Shown in pieces: positions 1 through 9,212 of a stretch of DNA of 64,000 nt (the stretch's first letter is position 1; each line of letters opens with the position of its first letter). The notes below the pieces were generated by a model. The model was not told where the DNA came from, searched no databases, and saw nothing but the letters and a program-made list of their open reading frames with translations. Made by a program: the position numbers and the translations under genes. Origin of the DNA: a bacterium (GTDB lineage: Bacteria > UBP14 > UBA6098 > JAFGQG01); the NCBI GenBank assembly GCA_016935765.1, contig JAFGQG010000066.1:16130-80129 (forward strand), in the 5' to 3' direction.

Positions 1-1261
1 AGTTTGAGGTTTCAATCTCCATTATTGCAAGCTCGACATCCAGAATACCAGAAGTAGCTCCGGAAGTAGCGGGGACTACAATTGTCCGTTCACTTGAGTT
101 AGTGTACTCGGTACTATTAACTTCGATAGTGTATGTAAGCTCGGTTTCTGTAGCTTGGGGATCAACTTCTACGTTCCATGATGCACTGCCCGTTTGTCCA
201 GGGGTAAGGTCACCCGGGGTAAGGGATTGTGTTGCGCTTTCTCCCGAGACCAGGTGCAGACCTGGAGGAAGGTTGATAGTCACCGTGACATCAGTTATAT
301 CGACAGTAATGGTATTAGTAATAAGTACAACAACCTCGAAAGGGTTTGGGCTGTATTCGCCATTTGGAAGTACCGTTAGTGTTATTGGGGCAGTAAGATT
401 AATAGCCAATTCGCCAAGTGACACACTACCCGCGCCTAAACCATAAAAAGTTGAGACTTCGTTGGAATGACCGGTCGAGATAGCAACGGGGTACCACCAT
501 AACAGAACAGCGCTATCACCAAAAGTACCACCAGTCGAAGTATAATCCCATGTTACGCTGTAATATGTTCCCCATTGCCCGAGACAGAATCTATCCGGCG
601 CTACGGCTCCACCACCAACCAAAGTGCCTTGGCCTACAAGGAGCGATTCAGGCTGGGTTGGAGATTGTTCAAAAGCTTGCCAGGATTGTGGAATATTAGG
701 GTAACTGAAGTCCTGTTCAACACCAGCGTAACCGAAACTGGTTGAAATAGGTGCGGAATCATTGTAGTTGATCTGTGTGTCCATTTCCAGGAGGACTCCA
801 ACATTTTTTGTAGAACCACTGTTGTTCGTAATAATGTAACGTATCCAAACGGTATCAAAATTGCCGGTCGAAGCGCCCCGGGTTACAGTCAAAACCTGCG
901 TTACATCAATGTCTGCGGACCTCCACGTGCAGCTAATGCTGTTGCCCTCGATATATGGCGCAGTAACCATCGTGCCATAACTTGAACCAAACATGTAACT
1001 CAGTGAATCGAACCTGACGTAAGTATGAGAAGTGCTGCCTTCACTGGGAAATCCGAAAAGCAGTTTTCTGCTATCAGCAGTTCCAATCGTAAAACGACCA
1101 TCTGTGTTGTTGACCGCAATTGTTATGTATTCATAAGTTAAAGATACCTTGTTATCATGATTCCAACCAAGCTGGGCTATTCGTTCCTTTTCGCTGCTTG
1201 AGAATGAGAGAGAAGCAATCGCTATTAATATAATGAGGTTTATTAAGACAATTTTTTTCAT
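1..1261 (-). CDS. Secreted protein, C-terminus cut by the left window edge
   Basis: Reading the minus strand from an ATG at 1261 gives 420 codons without a stop, so the gene runs off the left edge. The start has AAGGAG a few bases upstream. Residues 1 to about 23 form a signal peptide (MKKIVL, then a hydrophobic stretch ending in SFSSS). Residues 25-280 are beta-rich and I recognise no named family. From about residue 290 there is a conserved-repeat or CARDB-like Ig fold (motif TNTITVDITDVTVTINLPPG followed by LTPGQTGS). This fold is common in surface proteins of FCB-type bacteria, often ahead of a sorting domain, but the C-terminus is not in the window. It lies 16 bases downstream of a lipoprotein gene and is probably co-transcribed with it. 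Function unknown; likely exported or cell-surface. Confidence 0.85.
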   Translation of the reverse strand, partial: MKKIVLINLIILIAIASLSFSSSEKERIAQLGWNHDNKVSLTYEYITIAVNNTDGRFTIGTADSRKLLFGFPSEGSTSHTYVRFDSLSYMFGSSYGTMVTAPYIEGNSISCTWRSADIDVTQVLTVTRGASTGNFDTVWIRYIITNNSGSTKNVGVLLEMDTQINYNDSAPISTSFGYAGVEQDFSYPNIPQSWQAFEQSPTQPESLLVGQGTLVGGGAVAPDRFCLGQWGTYYSVTWDYTSTGGTFGDSAVLLWWYPVAISTGHSNEVSTFYGLGAGSVSLGELAINLTAPITLTVLPNGEYSPNPFEVVVLITNTITVDITDVTVTINLPPGLHLVSGESATQSLTPGDLTPGQTGSASWNVEVDPQATETELTYTIEVNSTEYTNSSERTIVVPATSGATSGILDVELAIMEIETSN

Positions 1262-1277
1262 TTTGATTCTCCTTAAA

Positions 1278-1835
1278 TTAGTTAGAAATTGTGAAAGCTG
1301 CATTTTCTACTGTAACATCCTCGATCAGATCAGCGTTACTATTGAATAAACCAACATCACCATCGCTTTCATGGTCGATGTCAACCGTAGCTGTGCAGGA
1401 ACCAGGTGAAATGGCTTTGAATACCACCTTGCAAATATCCTGCCATTCATCATTCATTCCGGAACTGACCGAGTAACTGGCAGCAACCTGTAGCCCGATT
1501 GAAATGTATCCTTCATCATTGTTTACATTGAAGACCAATTGTATCACTGTTCCGCCATTACTGACCAGGAAATCATCGATCCGTTCTAATTCGAAAACTT
1601 CGAGTTTGTATTTGTCGAAATAAATCTTCGCTCCTACTGTCATGAGATCCTCAATGTTCTTTACTTTTAGGTAGGTTTCAAAGACTTCATTGACCATTAC
1701 CTCGTTTGAAGATGGAGTCAGGGCAATAGTAGTAATGAATTCGGGTTCCGGTTCTTCCTCTTCTCCACATTGAACCAGAAGCAATCCCAATGAAAGCATT
1801 ATTGTTAGTATTAGGAATCTGTTTTTAAATAGCAT
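1278..1835 (-). CDS. Lipoprotein with a cohesin-like beta-sandwich domain
   Basis: A 185-residue protein with a good AGGAGG ribosome site before the ATG. Residues 1-23 form a lipoprotein signal ending LLVQC; the glutamine before Cys23 is unusual for a lipobox but tolerated outside Proteobacteria. An acidic spacer (EEEEPEPEF) follows, then about 150 residues that read like the type I cohesin / carbohydrate-binding beta sandwich: a VNEVFETYLKVKNIEDL start, a GAKIYFDKYKLEV strand and a closing VENAAFTISN strand. In this fold family such domains mediate protein-protein adhesion, but small lipoproteins of this kind have no fixed role. It sits between a larger lipoprotein gene and the left-edge secreted gene, all on one strand with short gaps. 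Family assignment is by pattern, not by search. Confidence 0.75.
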   Translation of the reverse strand: MLFKNRFLILTIMLSLGLLLVQCGEEEEPEPEFITTIALTPSSNEVMVNEVFETYLKVKNIEDLMTVGAKIYFDKYKLEVFELERIDDFLVSNGGTVIQLVFNVNNDEGYISIGLQVAASYSVSSGMNDEWQDICKVVFKAISPGSCTATVDIDHESDGDVGLFNSNADLIEDVTVENAAFTISN

Positions 1836-1897
1836 AATTATACCTCCTTATAATTTATTAATCTGTAAATAATACACAAATCAAACAGATTGTCAAC

Positions 1898-3793
1898 TTA
1901 TTTATTCGATTTAAGAAGTGGTGTTTTCTTCTTGGAAGGTGTTCCCGGTGGATTATAATCGCTAAACGTACCGGCAGGCATTGTAATGGTGGTTGCGTAC
2001 CAATATTCATCATCAGATAGCATGGGTCCTACTATGGTCCGCTCAACTTGATTGGGTTCTTCCTCGTTCAACAATATTCGAAGGGTAGGAGTAGTGGGAC
2101 CGCTGCCAGCATCGGAAAAGTAGTGTATTTTGACGTTGTATTCTCCTGGATAAGCGTTGGCAGAATCTTTAGGCATATAGAAGTTTTCAGGACCCCATCC
2201 TTCAGTATCATCCACATCCAGTGAGCCTCCAATTGCAGTATTAAGCGTTTCATACATACACCAATGACCGCTTGGATCCTGGACATACAGGTCAACGTCG
2301 TTATATGGGCTTCCGTCCCATGTCAAAGTGATCTTCACACCAACAGGCTCGAACGTTGCGTTTACGGAAACCTCGTCAAAACCTACTCCATTTTCATTGT
2401 AAGCTTCCACCCTGATAGTGTTTACGCCAGTTTTTAGGATAAGTGAAGTTGAATCAAGAGACTCATTATCTACCCCGATAGTCTGAGTTGAGCCATTTAA
2501 AATAAGCCTCGCATTTTCAATCGAGTTGTCGCTAACAGTCCCCCTGAGCGCGAGCACCCTTGAAGAAGTCTCCAAACCCTCCGTAGGATAGGTTATATGA
2601 ACTACCGGAGCGCTTTCTCCGGAAGTAACTATCAAACCTGCAGTAGGTTCATTATAGGGATCAATATTATCGAGGAAATCGGTCCCTACATCGTATGTTC
2701 CATTCCGGTTCAGATCAACGACTACATCGTACGCTCCTTCTGTCAATGGGCTGGGCCATATCAACACAGTGCTTTGATTCGTGCAGCCATATTGTGGAGT
2801 ATCCATTTCAAAACCCTGGGTTACATCCTGAAGCTCATCTCCATCTTCCCAAATATCCTTGTGCGGGACTAAGTATTTATGCACTGTTCTGTATGTAAGC
2901 TGTTGGATTTCCGGATTTACCCTCGCAAAGACATTCTCATCTACATTGAAAATATACTTGTAGTTGCCCTCGCTGTCACACGCAATCTGGACTCGTATTT
3001 CATCCCTTCCATCATGATGTCTCTGCACCATGAAACCGGTAGGGAGGTAACCATCAACGAGGTCGCCTTCAGAGTAGTATCCATTGCGGTCCAGGTCGGC
3101 AACCATGTCATAAGCCGCGACCAGGTTTGGCACAAGCCACACAAGTTCATGAAATTCGCCATGTTCGTCAATCATTATTTCCTCGAAACCACCGGAAACA
3201 TCGATCAAATTCGTTCCGAATTCCCAGTTCACGATATCATCAACAATGTAAAGGTGTAACAGGGTACCGGGTGTAAGGTTTTTACCGCTCGCGTAAACAG
3301 ACTCACTTCCCCGAATATAGGAATTCGAAGCATTCCCTGAAGCAGCAGCGGAATAGATAAAGGGAACTGTATGGTCAACGGTGAAATCGAAAGTTGAAGG
3401 TGTTCCACCTACTTGAGTAATTTCCATTGTGTAAGTTTCTTCACCCTGAAAAATGCCCTTTACTCTCTGCTGCTCATCATAGTCCAATCCCAGGTCATAT
3501 CCCATTGCTGTAGCTGGAATTTCGCCGTTGCCATCTGAAGTCAATAAATTAATACTGAGCTGTTCATCGGATTCATCAAGAATATTAATTTCATATTGTT
3601 GTCTTTGTTCCAGGTCAGAGATTTTCCAGTAAGCTGTTTCACCTCCTCTAAGCGCATTGACCTCTTCACCAGCTGAGTTATATATTGTAACCGTTTCATG
3701 AACCTCAGGTTCATCATCGTCTGATGAAGTGCACATTATTAAAAGGAAGGAAAATAACAAAATTAATATAGTCAGGTTTTTGATACTTCTCAT
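1898..3793 (-). CDS. Lipoprotein with Ig-like modules and a C-terminal YfaP/DUF2135 domain
   Basis: I start at the ATG at 3793, which has GAGG just upstream and opens directly with a lipoprotein signal (MRSIKN, hydrophobic run, lipobox LIMC); a longer frame to 3841 adds 16 residues with no ribosome site and no signal logic. The 631-residue product has beta-rich repeats with paired VYDMVADLDRNGYY and AYDVVVDLNRNGTYD motifs, each introduced by a YLVPHKD/LYIVDD strand. An Ig-like bacterial domain follows (VVHITYPTEG to VSVNATFEPVG). It ends in a domain of the YfaP/DUF2135 type (NDVDLYVQDPSGHWCMYE, then GGSLDVDDTEGWGPENF and GEYNVKIHYFSD). It is presumably anchored to a membrane and faces the periplasm or surface. 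No catalytic motif is visible; a binding or adhesive role is inference. Confidence 0.75.
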   Translation of the reverse strand: MRSIKNLTILILLFSFLLIMCTSSDDDEPEVHETVTIYNSAGEEVNALRGGETAYWKISDLEQRQQYEINILDESDEQLSINLLTSDGNGEIPATAMGYDLGLDYDEQQRVKGIFQGEETYTMEITQVGGTPSTFDFTVDHTVPFIYSAAASGNASNSYIRGSESVYASGKNLTPGTLLHLYIVDDIVNWEFGTNLIDVSGGFEEIMIDEHGEFHELVWLVPNLVAAYDMVADLDRNGYYSEGDLVDGYLPTGFMVQRHHDGRDEIRVQIACDSEGNYKYIFNVDENVFARVNPEIQQLTYRTVHKYLVPHKDIWEDGDELQDVTQGFEMDTPQYGCTNQSTVLIWPSPLTEGAYDVVVDLNRNGTYDVGTDFLDNIDPYNEPTAGLIVTSGESAPVVHITYPTEGLETSSRVLALRGTVSDNSIENARLILNGSTQTIGVDNESLDSTSLILKTGVNTIRVEAYNENGVGFDEVSVNATFEPVGVKITLTWDGSPYNDVDLYVQDPSGHWCMYETLNTAIGGSLDVDDTEGWGPENFYMPKDSANAYPGEYNVKIHYFSDAGSGPTTPTLRILLNEEEPNQVERTIVGPMLSDDEYWYATTITMPAGTFSDYNPPGTPSKKKTPLLKSNK

Positions 3794-3876
3794 GTTTCCT
3801 CGAATGTTTGAGGGTTTTTGAGTAGACTGACTTAAAGACATATCAACCAGAATGCCTTATTATTCTTTTTTAAACA

Positions 3877-4143
3877 TCAAGCTTGAGTTTTTGTTTTTTC
3901 TTGTATGAGCCTAGCAATTCTTGATTTATGCCGCGCGGCAGTATTTTTATGGTATATTCCCTTCTTAACACTCTTGTCTAATGCTGAATTGAGTTGGTTT
4001 AAGAGCAGTTTCATTTTATCTGTGTCTTTTTCGATCTGTATTTGTTTTATCAGAGACCTGATATGTCCTTTAAGAATACGATGTCTCTCACGGATCTTAA
4101 TATTCTGTCTTGCGCGTTTCTCTGCTGATTTGTGGGTTGCCAA
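3877..4143 (-). CDS. rpsT: 30S ribosomal protein S20
   Basis: An 88-residue basic protein of the right length and composition for S20: MATHKSAEKRARQ at the N-terminus, a long helical stretch, and the family's KKGIYHKNTAARHKSR segment at residues 60-75. S20 binds 16S rRNA helices early in 30S assembly. The start codon is TTG at 4143, with AGGAGG placed five bases before it; no in-frame ATG fits the family N-terminus. In E. coli rpsT also begins with UUG, and that weak codon is needed for autogenous repression, so the same control may operate here. It stands between the ytfJ/DUF2953 pair upstream and the lipoprotein genes downstream, with about 100 bases of A+T-rich leader that may hold its promoter; I cannot pick clear -35/-10 boxes. 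Confidence 0.95.
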   Translation of the reverse strand: MATHKSAEKRARQNIKIRERHRILKGHIRSLIKQIQIEKDTDKMKLLLNQLNSALDKSVKKGIYHKNTAARHKSRIARLIQEKTKTQA

Positions 4144-4243
4144 ACTTACCTCCTGATTAAACTGATTTTTTGTTTTCTGTAATTCAATTAAAAGAAAAAT
4201 TCCTTTATACTTATTTTAGATATAATAAGTAATTACAGCGGAT

Positions 4244-4618
4244 TTATTCTTTGTTTTCTTTTTTCTTATCCTTAAGTTCTTTCATTTTTTCGAGAACATC
4301 AGGTATTGCTTCGACTATTCCGGCGAGCGCTTTGGGTTTTACAGGGAGAAGTACTACATCGTCTTTTTTGATTACTATAAACGCAACCGGCGTAATGGAC
4401 GCGCCGCCTCCGCCGCCGCCCCCGCTGCCTGAACCCTTTTTCTCTTCGGGAATATTGCCCTCGCCTCCACCCGCTCCAAAACCAAAGGATATCTTTGAAA
4501 CAGGTAAGACGGTCATATCCTTTACTGTTATCGGATCGCCTAAAATAGTCTTCGTTTTAGCTATACCTTCTAGTTTGTCAAGAATGGTCGCTATTATTTC
4601 ATTTACTACGTTAGCCAT
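4244..4618 (-). CDS. ytfJ: YtfJ/GerW family protein
   Basis: A 124-residue protein of the YtfJ (GerW) family: an N-terminal helix (VNEIIATILDKLEGIAKTKT), a GDPITVKDMTVLPVSKISFGFG strand pair, a glycine-rich loop at about residues 62-73 with seven glycines in a row, and the family's ITPVAFIVIKKDDVVLLPV core. It ends in a charged helical tail (KMKELKDKKKENKE). In Bacillus GerW is a spore protein needed for germination, but homologues occur in many non-sporulating bacteria where the role is unknown. The ATG has AGGAGG eight bases upstream. The preceding gene, DUF2953, ends 11 bases before it, the same pairing seen as ytfI-ytfJ in Firmicutes, so the two probably work together. No spore genes are visible nearby. 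Confidence 0.9.
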   Translation of the reverse strand: MANVVNEIIATILDKLEGIAKTKTILGDPITVKDMTVLPVSKISFGFGAGGGEGNIPEEKKGSGSGGGGGGGASITPVAFIVIKKDDVVLLPVKPKALAGIVEAIPDVLEKMKELKDKKKENKE

Positions 4619-4629
4619 TTGTATGCCTC

Positions 4630-5283
4630 CTATTTTTTAATTTTCCTAATAAACTTTATTAATTTAATCCATCTTATATGAAAAATCAACCAAAATATTA
4701 CAAAAAATATCTTATATAGCCTTGTACTTATTTCTAATTCAAGGTTTATTTCGGGTATTTCATTCTCAAAGTCAGTATTAACGGTGATTTTCGTGAACAG
4801 CTTAACGAGAAGAAACTTGGCGGATTGATAGTAACCATAAATCAAACCTGTTATATATGGATCGGGTGTTGCAAGGCGGATTTCCAGTTCAGCTTTGTTG
4901 ATTTTTATGCATTTTATTAGCTTGTATAAGGATATAAGTATATTTTTCAGTGTCGAAAAGATGAAATCCCGTTCTTCCCACATAGCCATTATATCATTAA
5001 TACTTCTCTTTTTCTTACTCTTTTTCTCCTTTTCCTTGGTTTTCTTTCCTTTTTTCTTATCGGGTTTCTCTTCCTTTTGCTTCTCGTTTTTTTTCTGTTT
5101 TTCTCTTAGCTTTAAGCCTTTCCAATAGATATAGCTTCTTTCGTTTTTTTCGATTGTAAATCCAAGGTATCTGAAGCGTTTAACTGATAAAACTCCTTTT
5201 TTTATATAAAAGAACGATATTTTAGAAAATAAAAGAATAAAAGAAATAATTAATAAAACGGCAATTATAATTAACAATATCAT
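4630..5283 (-). CDS. DUF2953 domain membrane protein (YtfI-like)
   Basis: A 217-residue protein when started at the ATG at 5283, which has AAGAAGG upstream and opens straight into a membrane helix (MILLIIIAVLLIISFILLF). A GTG at 5343 would add 20 residues but overlaps a TTGACA hexamer and leaves no room for a promoter. After the helix come a short beta segment (FRYLGFTIEKNERSYIYW), a lysine/glutamate-rich linker at about residues 60-95, and a C-terminal half with the family pattern KINKAELEIRLATPDPYITGLIYG and a final hydrophobic segment. DUF2953 proteins sit next to ytfJ in spore formers; the pair is kept here. Biochemical role unknown. It is divergently oriented from the C25-type gene, with about 107 bases between the two starts. 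Confidence 0.8.
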   Translation of the reverse strand: MILLIIIAVLLIISFILLFSKISFFYIKKGVLSVKRFRYLGFTIEKNERSYIYWKGLKLREKQKKNEKQKEEKPDKKKGKKTKEKEKKSKKKRSINDIMAMWEERDFIFSTLKNILISLYKLIKCIKINKAELEIRLATPDPYITGLIYGYYQSAKFLLVKLFTKITVNTDFENEIPEINLELEISTRLYKIFFVIFWLIFHIRWIKLIKFIRKIKK

Positions 5284-5390
5284 AATTAAACAAACCTTCT
5301 TTAAACGCCAGAAAATTAGCTGCTTATATAAATTTGTCAACACAAAATAAAAAACTTGCGTTGTATGAAATAGTAATTAAATTACTACCC

Positions 5391-8300
5391 ATGAAAAAAA
5401 TTGTGTTTCTTACGTTCTGCTTTTTACTTTTATTCTTATTTTCATCTTCGGTTTTCCCAGTAGACAAGGGAGTTTTGGATGCGTTAAAAGATATGCCAAA
5501 AGGTATAGCGCTTTCAGGGGAGGGAGCCCGTTACCTGATTATTGTACCTGATGCACTTTACGAAGCAGTATTGCCTCTTGCTGAATGGAAAAACCAGAAG
5601 GGTATGCAAACCAAAGTGGTAAAATTATCCGAGACTGGTGCCTCCGCGTATAATATCAGGGAATACATTTCGGAGGCTTATAGGAGTTGGGAAGTACCCC
5701 CCGAATATGTTCTACTCGCAGGTGGATTTAGCTATATACCATACGGGGAAGTGGAATATACAAGCACGGACAATTACTATACAAATGTTGATGGCGACCT
5801 GTTTAATGAAATAATTCCCGGAAGACTTCCTGCAGATAATTATTCCCAAATGCAGACGATGGTTTCTAAGATTCTTCATTATGAAAAAGAGCCATATATG
5901 GATGATACACTATGGTATCATAAAGCAATGGCGATCGTCAGGGAAGACGGGGATGAAGACGATGATCTTTACTGGAGTGATGCTTTTCTTCTCTTTGGTT
6001 TTTTGGAAGCTGAAGGAGCAATAGAATTTGATTCCCTGTCAAGGTACACTAATGATGACGATGACGTTGCTGATGGAGTTGATGATGGAAGAAGTTATAT
6101 TATATTCAGAGGTCAAACAACAACGAACTGGTGGACCCCATTCGATTATGATCCATATACTTCGAATAATGGTTTTATGTTGCCCGTTGTGATTTCTCCA
6201 TCATGTCACCTGGCTTTACCATACGATGTTGCTCATGATTGGTTAAGAGCGGGAAGTGCAGCCAATCCAAAAGGTGGGATCGCTTTTTGCGCTACTACAA
6301 CTACGCTCGGGGATGCAGCCGCACTCAGAAGCGCATTAGCAAAGGGATTTATTCGAACCCTGTTTGAGGACAGCGTTTTTACATTTGGAGGAGCATGCGA
6401 AGGCGGCAGGTTGGAGGTCTATGAAGTTCCTGACTACCGAAATGAATCTGAGTACATGGGTTTTTCAGCAGTGGGGGATCCGGAACTTAACATGTGGACT
6501 CATGTGCCTAAACCTATGGATGTCAGCCACGCGCCCGTAGCGCCGTTCGGTTCCAGTAATTTCAATGTGAATGTGAGTTATGAGGGCGAACCCGTTAAAA
6601 ATGCCCTTGTATGTGTTATCATGGATTCTACTGTTTATGAATATGGATATACAGATTTAGCAGGGACAATTCCATTACCTATTCATGTTGTTTCCGCAGG
6701 ATCCCTGTTGCTGACCGTCACAGCACCCAACTTTATTCCATACCAGGCATACATCAATGTATATTCTGAAGGACCATTCGTTATTTATCATGATCATGAA
6801 ATAGACGATAGTACAGGGGGCAACGGTGACGGGTATGTAAATCCGGGTGAGATCATCTACTTGAAGATGGAGTTGATAAATTATGGACTGGATACAGCTT
6901 ATGAAGTGAATGCAATACTTAATTCGGAACGATCCGGAGTTACAGTTCTCGATTCAATTTGTTACTATGGCTCGATAATCCCATTCGATACTGTGACTAC
7001 GACCTGCTGGTATAGTGTATCAGTATCTTCGGGGCTTAGAAACGGTGACTATCTTCAATTAAGCCTGGAGACTTATGATACTTTGGATGGAAGTTGGATC
7101 AGTAGCATTCCGCAAATAACAGTAGTAACTGGTTTATTGGAATTTCACTCTTATGCTATCAATGACCTTCCTCCCAGGGGTAATGGAAACGGACAATTAG
7201 ACCCGGGTGAAGAGATCATGTTCGTGGTCAGGCTTTTTAACTCGGGTTTGAGCTCTTTTAATGACGTTAATAGTATATTAAGTGAGACAAGCGATTTTAT
7301 AATGGTTACCGATTCATCGGTAGCTTACGGGGAGGCAATAACAGGAGGATATTGTATCAATGAGGGACATCCTTTTATCGTACACGTAAATCCAGATGTA
7401 CCACCGGGATACAATACCGAGTTTTTGATGTGTATCGATGCTGACGGAGGTTCTTATGAGTACGAGGATACTATCATCTTCTCGATCATGATCCCTCTCT
7501 CAGACAGTTGTGATCCTACCGGACCTGACGAGTATGGCTATTGGGCTTATGATGATTCCGATACCAGCACCGGAAGGGCGCCTTCTTTCTACTGGTTAGA
7601 ATTAGATGATGGAGGCGGTCCGGGTACTATTCTGTCCAGTATCACGGATGAAGATGCCGATACGGTTACTGTGGAATTGCCTTTTGTCTTTACATATTAT
7701 GGAATAGAGTATGAAACAGTTGGAATTTGTTCAAACGGGTTTTTAGAATTTGGTTCGTCAACTCACCGATTCGGCACACCATCTGAGATCCCCAGCACGA
7801 GCCGTCCCAATAATGCGCTCTATCCGTTCTGGGATGACCTGGACCCAAGCAGGGCAGGGGACATTTACCAATATTTTGATACAACTCGAAACAGGTGGAT
7901 CCTGGAATTCAAGGAGGTTAGACATTGGTCAGATTCCAGGCAAGAAACGTTTCAGTTGATCCTGTTCGATCCCGATTATTATCCCACACCAACAGGAGAC
8001 GGTGAAATCGTATTTCAATATTATTCAGTAGGTGTGTTATCAAATGCGGGTATAGGAATTGAGAATAGAACGGGTACTGATGGCATACAATATGTTTTCA
8101 TGAATGATTATTGCTTAGGCGCTTCCCCGATCGAAGATTACAGAGCCATAAAATTTACAACATTTCCACCGAGTTTATCGGAAAAACCATGGATACACTA
8201 TGTTGCCTATGCTATCAACGATGAAGCCGGGGGTGATGGAGACGGCATCGCTGAAAATGGGGAGGAAATATTGATATCCATTACTTTGATAAACCATGGT

Positions 8301-8873
8301 AATGTAAACGGCTTGAATACTATAGCTAAATTGAACACACCTTCAACCTATCTTGATATTGAGGATTCGATTTCAGTTTTTGGAGATCTTTTTATCGATA
8401 GTACAAGAGATAACGGTACAAATCCATACATGGTTTATATCGATAGCATGGTACCGGATACCATTCTTTATCTACCATTGAACGTTTATTCTAACGACAG
8501 CGCTTATACGAATATAACTTACGTTCCATTTCAAATTCAATCGACATCAGGTATTGGAGAAATGGTTCTACCAGCCAGATTTGAGGTCTCACCAAATTAT
8601 CCAAATCCCTTCAATTCGATGACTACTTTTACAGTACTTATGGGAAAGGGAGCAGCACAAATATCAGAGGTAAGCAATATTAGTTTTGATGTTTATGATA
8701 TTACGGGTAAACATGTAACGTCGCGTAAAGTAAATCCCCAGAATCGATCCGGGTTTGAAATACTGTGGGATGGGACTTCTGATAGTGGAGAATCTCTTTC
8801 AAGCGGGGTTTATTTTTACAAGATTTCATGGGGGGAATTTTCTATCAGGGATAAAATGATATTGATTAAATAA
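5391..8873 (+). CDS. Secreted C25 (gingipain-type) family protein with Type IX-like sorting domain
   Basis: An exported protein of 1160 residues from the ATG at 5391, where a signal peptide begins (MKKIVFLTFCFLLLFLFSSS); an in-frame ATG at 5334 adds 19 non-signal residues. Residues 45-350 match the peptidase C25 fold: YLIIVPDALYEAVLPLAEWK, VPPEYVLLAGGFSYIPY, IIPGRLPADN, and the nucleophile segment SPSCHLA with Cys272. The usual Gly-His-Gly histidine motif reads Arg240-Gly241-Gln242, so the catalytic histidine looks replaced. Beta-sandwich modules with GNGDGYVNPGE and GNGNGQLDPGEE motifs follow, then a nidogen-like region (SNGFLEFGSS, YPFWDDLDP), another GDGDGIAENGEE module, and a C-terminal FlgD-like sorting domain (SPNYPNPFNSMTTFTV to KMILIK). 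No strong ribosome site. Likely surface-displayed; proteolytic activity is doubtful. Confidence 0.85.
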   Translation: MKKIVFLTFCFLLLFLFSSSVFPVDKGVLDALKDMPKGIALSGEGARYLIIVPDALYEAVLPLAEWKNQKGMQTKVVKLSETGASAYNIREYISEAYRSWEVPPEYVLLAGGFSYIPYGEVEYTSTDNYYTNVDGDLFNEIIPGRLPADNYSQMQTMVSKILHYEKEPYMDDTLWYHKAMAIVREDGDEDDDLYWSDAFLLFGFLEAEGAIEFDSLSRYTNDDDDVADGVDDGRSYIIFRGQTTTNWWTPFDYDPYTSNNGFMLPVVISPSCHLALPYDVAHDWLRAGSAANPKGGIAFCATTTTLGDAAALRSALAKGFIRTLFEDSVFTFGGACEGGRLEVYEVPDYRNESEYMGFSAVGDPELNMWTHVPKPMDVSHAPVAPFGSSNFNVNVSYEGEPVKNALVCVIMDSTVYEYGYTDLAGTIPLPIHVVSAGSLLLTVTAPNFIPYQAYINVYSEGPFVIYHDHEIDDSTGGNGDGYVNPGEIIYLKMELINYGLDTAYEVNAILNSERSGVTVLDSICYYGSIIPFDTVTTTCWYSVSVSSGLRNGDYLQLSLETYDTLDGSWISSIPQITVVTGLLEFHSYAINDLPPRGNGNGQLDPGEEIMFVVRLFNSGLSSFNDVNSILSETSDFIMVTDSSVAYGEAITGGYCINEGHPFIVHVNPDVPPGYNTEFLMCIDADGGSYEYEDTIIFSIMIPLSDSCDPTGPDEYGYWAYDDSDTSTGRAPSFYWLELDDGGGPGTILSSITDEDADTVTVELPFVFTYYGIEYETVGICSNGFLEFGSSTHRFGTPSEIPSTSRPNNALYPFWDDLDPSRAGDIYQYFDTTRNRWILEFKEVRHWSDSRQETFQLILFDPDYYPTPTGDGEIVFQYYSVGVLSNAGIGIENRTGTDGIQYVFMNDYCLGASPIEDYRAIKFTTFPPSLSEKPWIHYVAYAINDEAGGDGDGIAENGEEILISITLINHGNVNGLNTIAKLNTPSTYLDIEDSISVFGDLFIDSTRDNGTNPYMVYIDSMVPDTILYLPLNVYSNDSAYTNITYVPFQIQSTSGIGEMVLPARFEVSPNYPNPFNSMTTFTVLMGKGAAQISEVSNISFDVYDITGKHVTSRKVNPQNRSGFEILWDGTSDSGESLSSGVYFYKISWGEFSIRDKMILIK

Positions 8874-9017
8874 GCCTTCCAAAATCCTTTGAAGTATTCA
8901 ATTAATTTTTTTTCATTTTTTTCTTTACAAATTATTTAATAATTATAGTTTTTTTATTCAAGATTTTAAGAACGCTATTTGATAGATTATTGATGTTTGT
9001 TTTGAAAGGAGGAAAGA

Positions 9018-9212
9018 ATGAAGATTAGAATTGATGACGATCTATGTATTTCTTGCGGAGTTTGCGTAGAGATCTGTCCGGACGTTTTTGAAACAACAGA
9101 TGATGGTCGTACTATTGTTGCCCATCCGGAAAATTGTGATGATAACGACTGCTGTGAAGAAGCTGCTGAATCTTGTCCAACCGAAGCGATCATTATAGAG
9201 GAGGATGAATAA
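9018..9212 (+). CDS. 4Fe-4S ferredoxin, Thermotoga type
   Basis: A 64-residue acidic electron carrier. Cys10, Cys13, Cys16 and Cys53 are placed to bind one 4Fe-4S cluster (LCISCGVC and SCPTEA). Cys20 and Cys45/Cys46 sit where Thermotoga maritima ferredoxin carries its disulfide, so this is a single-cluster type that has lost the second centre. It would accept electrons from oxoacid oxidoreductases or hydrogenase in the cytoplasm. The ATG follows AAAGGAGG. Its last eight bases overlap the start of dnaG, whose ribosome site (GAGGAGG) lies inside the ferredoxin's final Glu codons, so the two are translationally coupled. About 140 A+T-rich bases upstream presumably hold the promoter for the run of genes that follows; no convincing box pair was seen. 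Confidence 0.93.
   Translation: MKIRIDDDLCISCGVCVEICPDVFETTDDGRTIVAHPENCDDNDCCEEAAESCPTEAIIIEEDE

Noticed and set aside
102..446. 114-codon plus-strand open frame at the left edge
   Set aside because: The minus-strand frame is open across all of 1-1261 with a signal peptide and ribosome site, so this is its complement.
5284..5343. GTG start of the DUF2953 gene at 5343
   Set aside because: It overlaps a TTGACA hexamer and would leave no leader; ATG at 5283 has a purine-rich site and begins the membrane helix.
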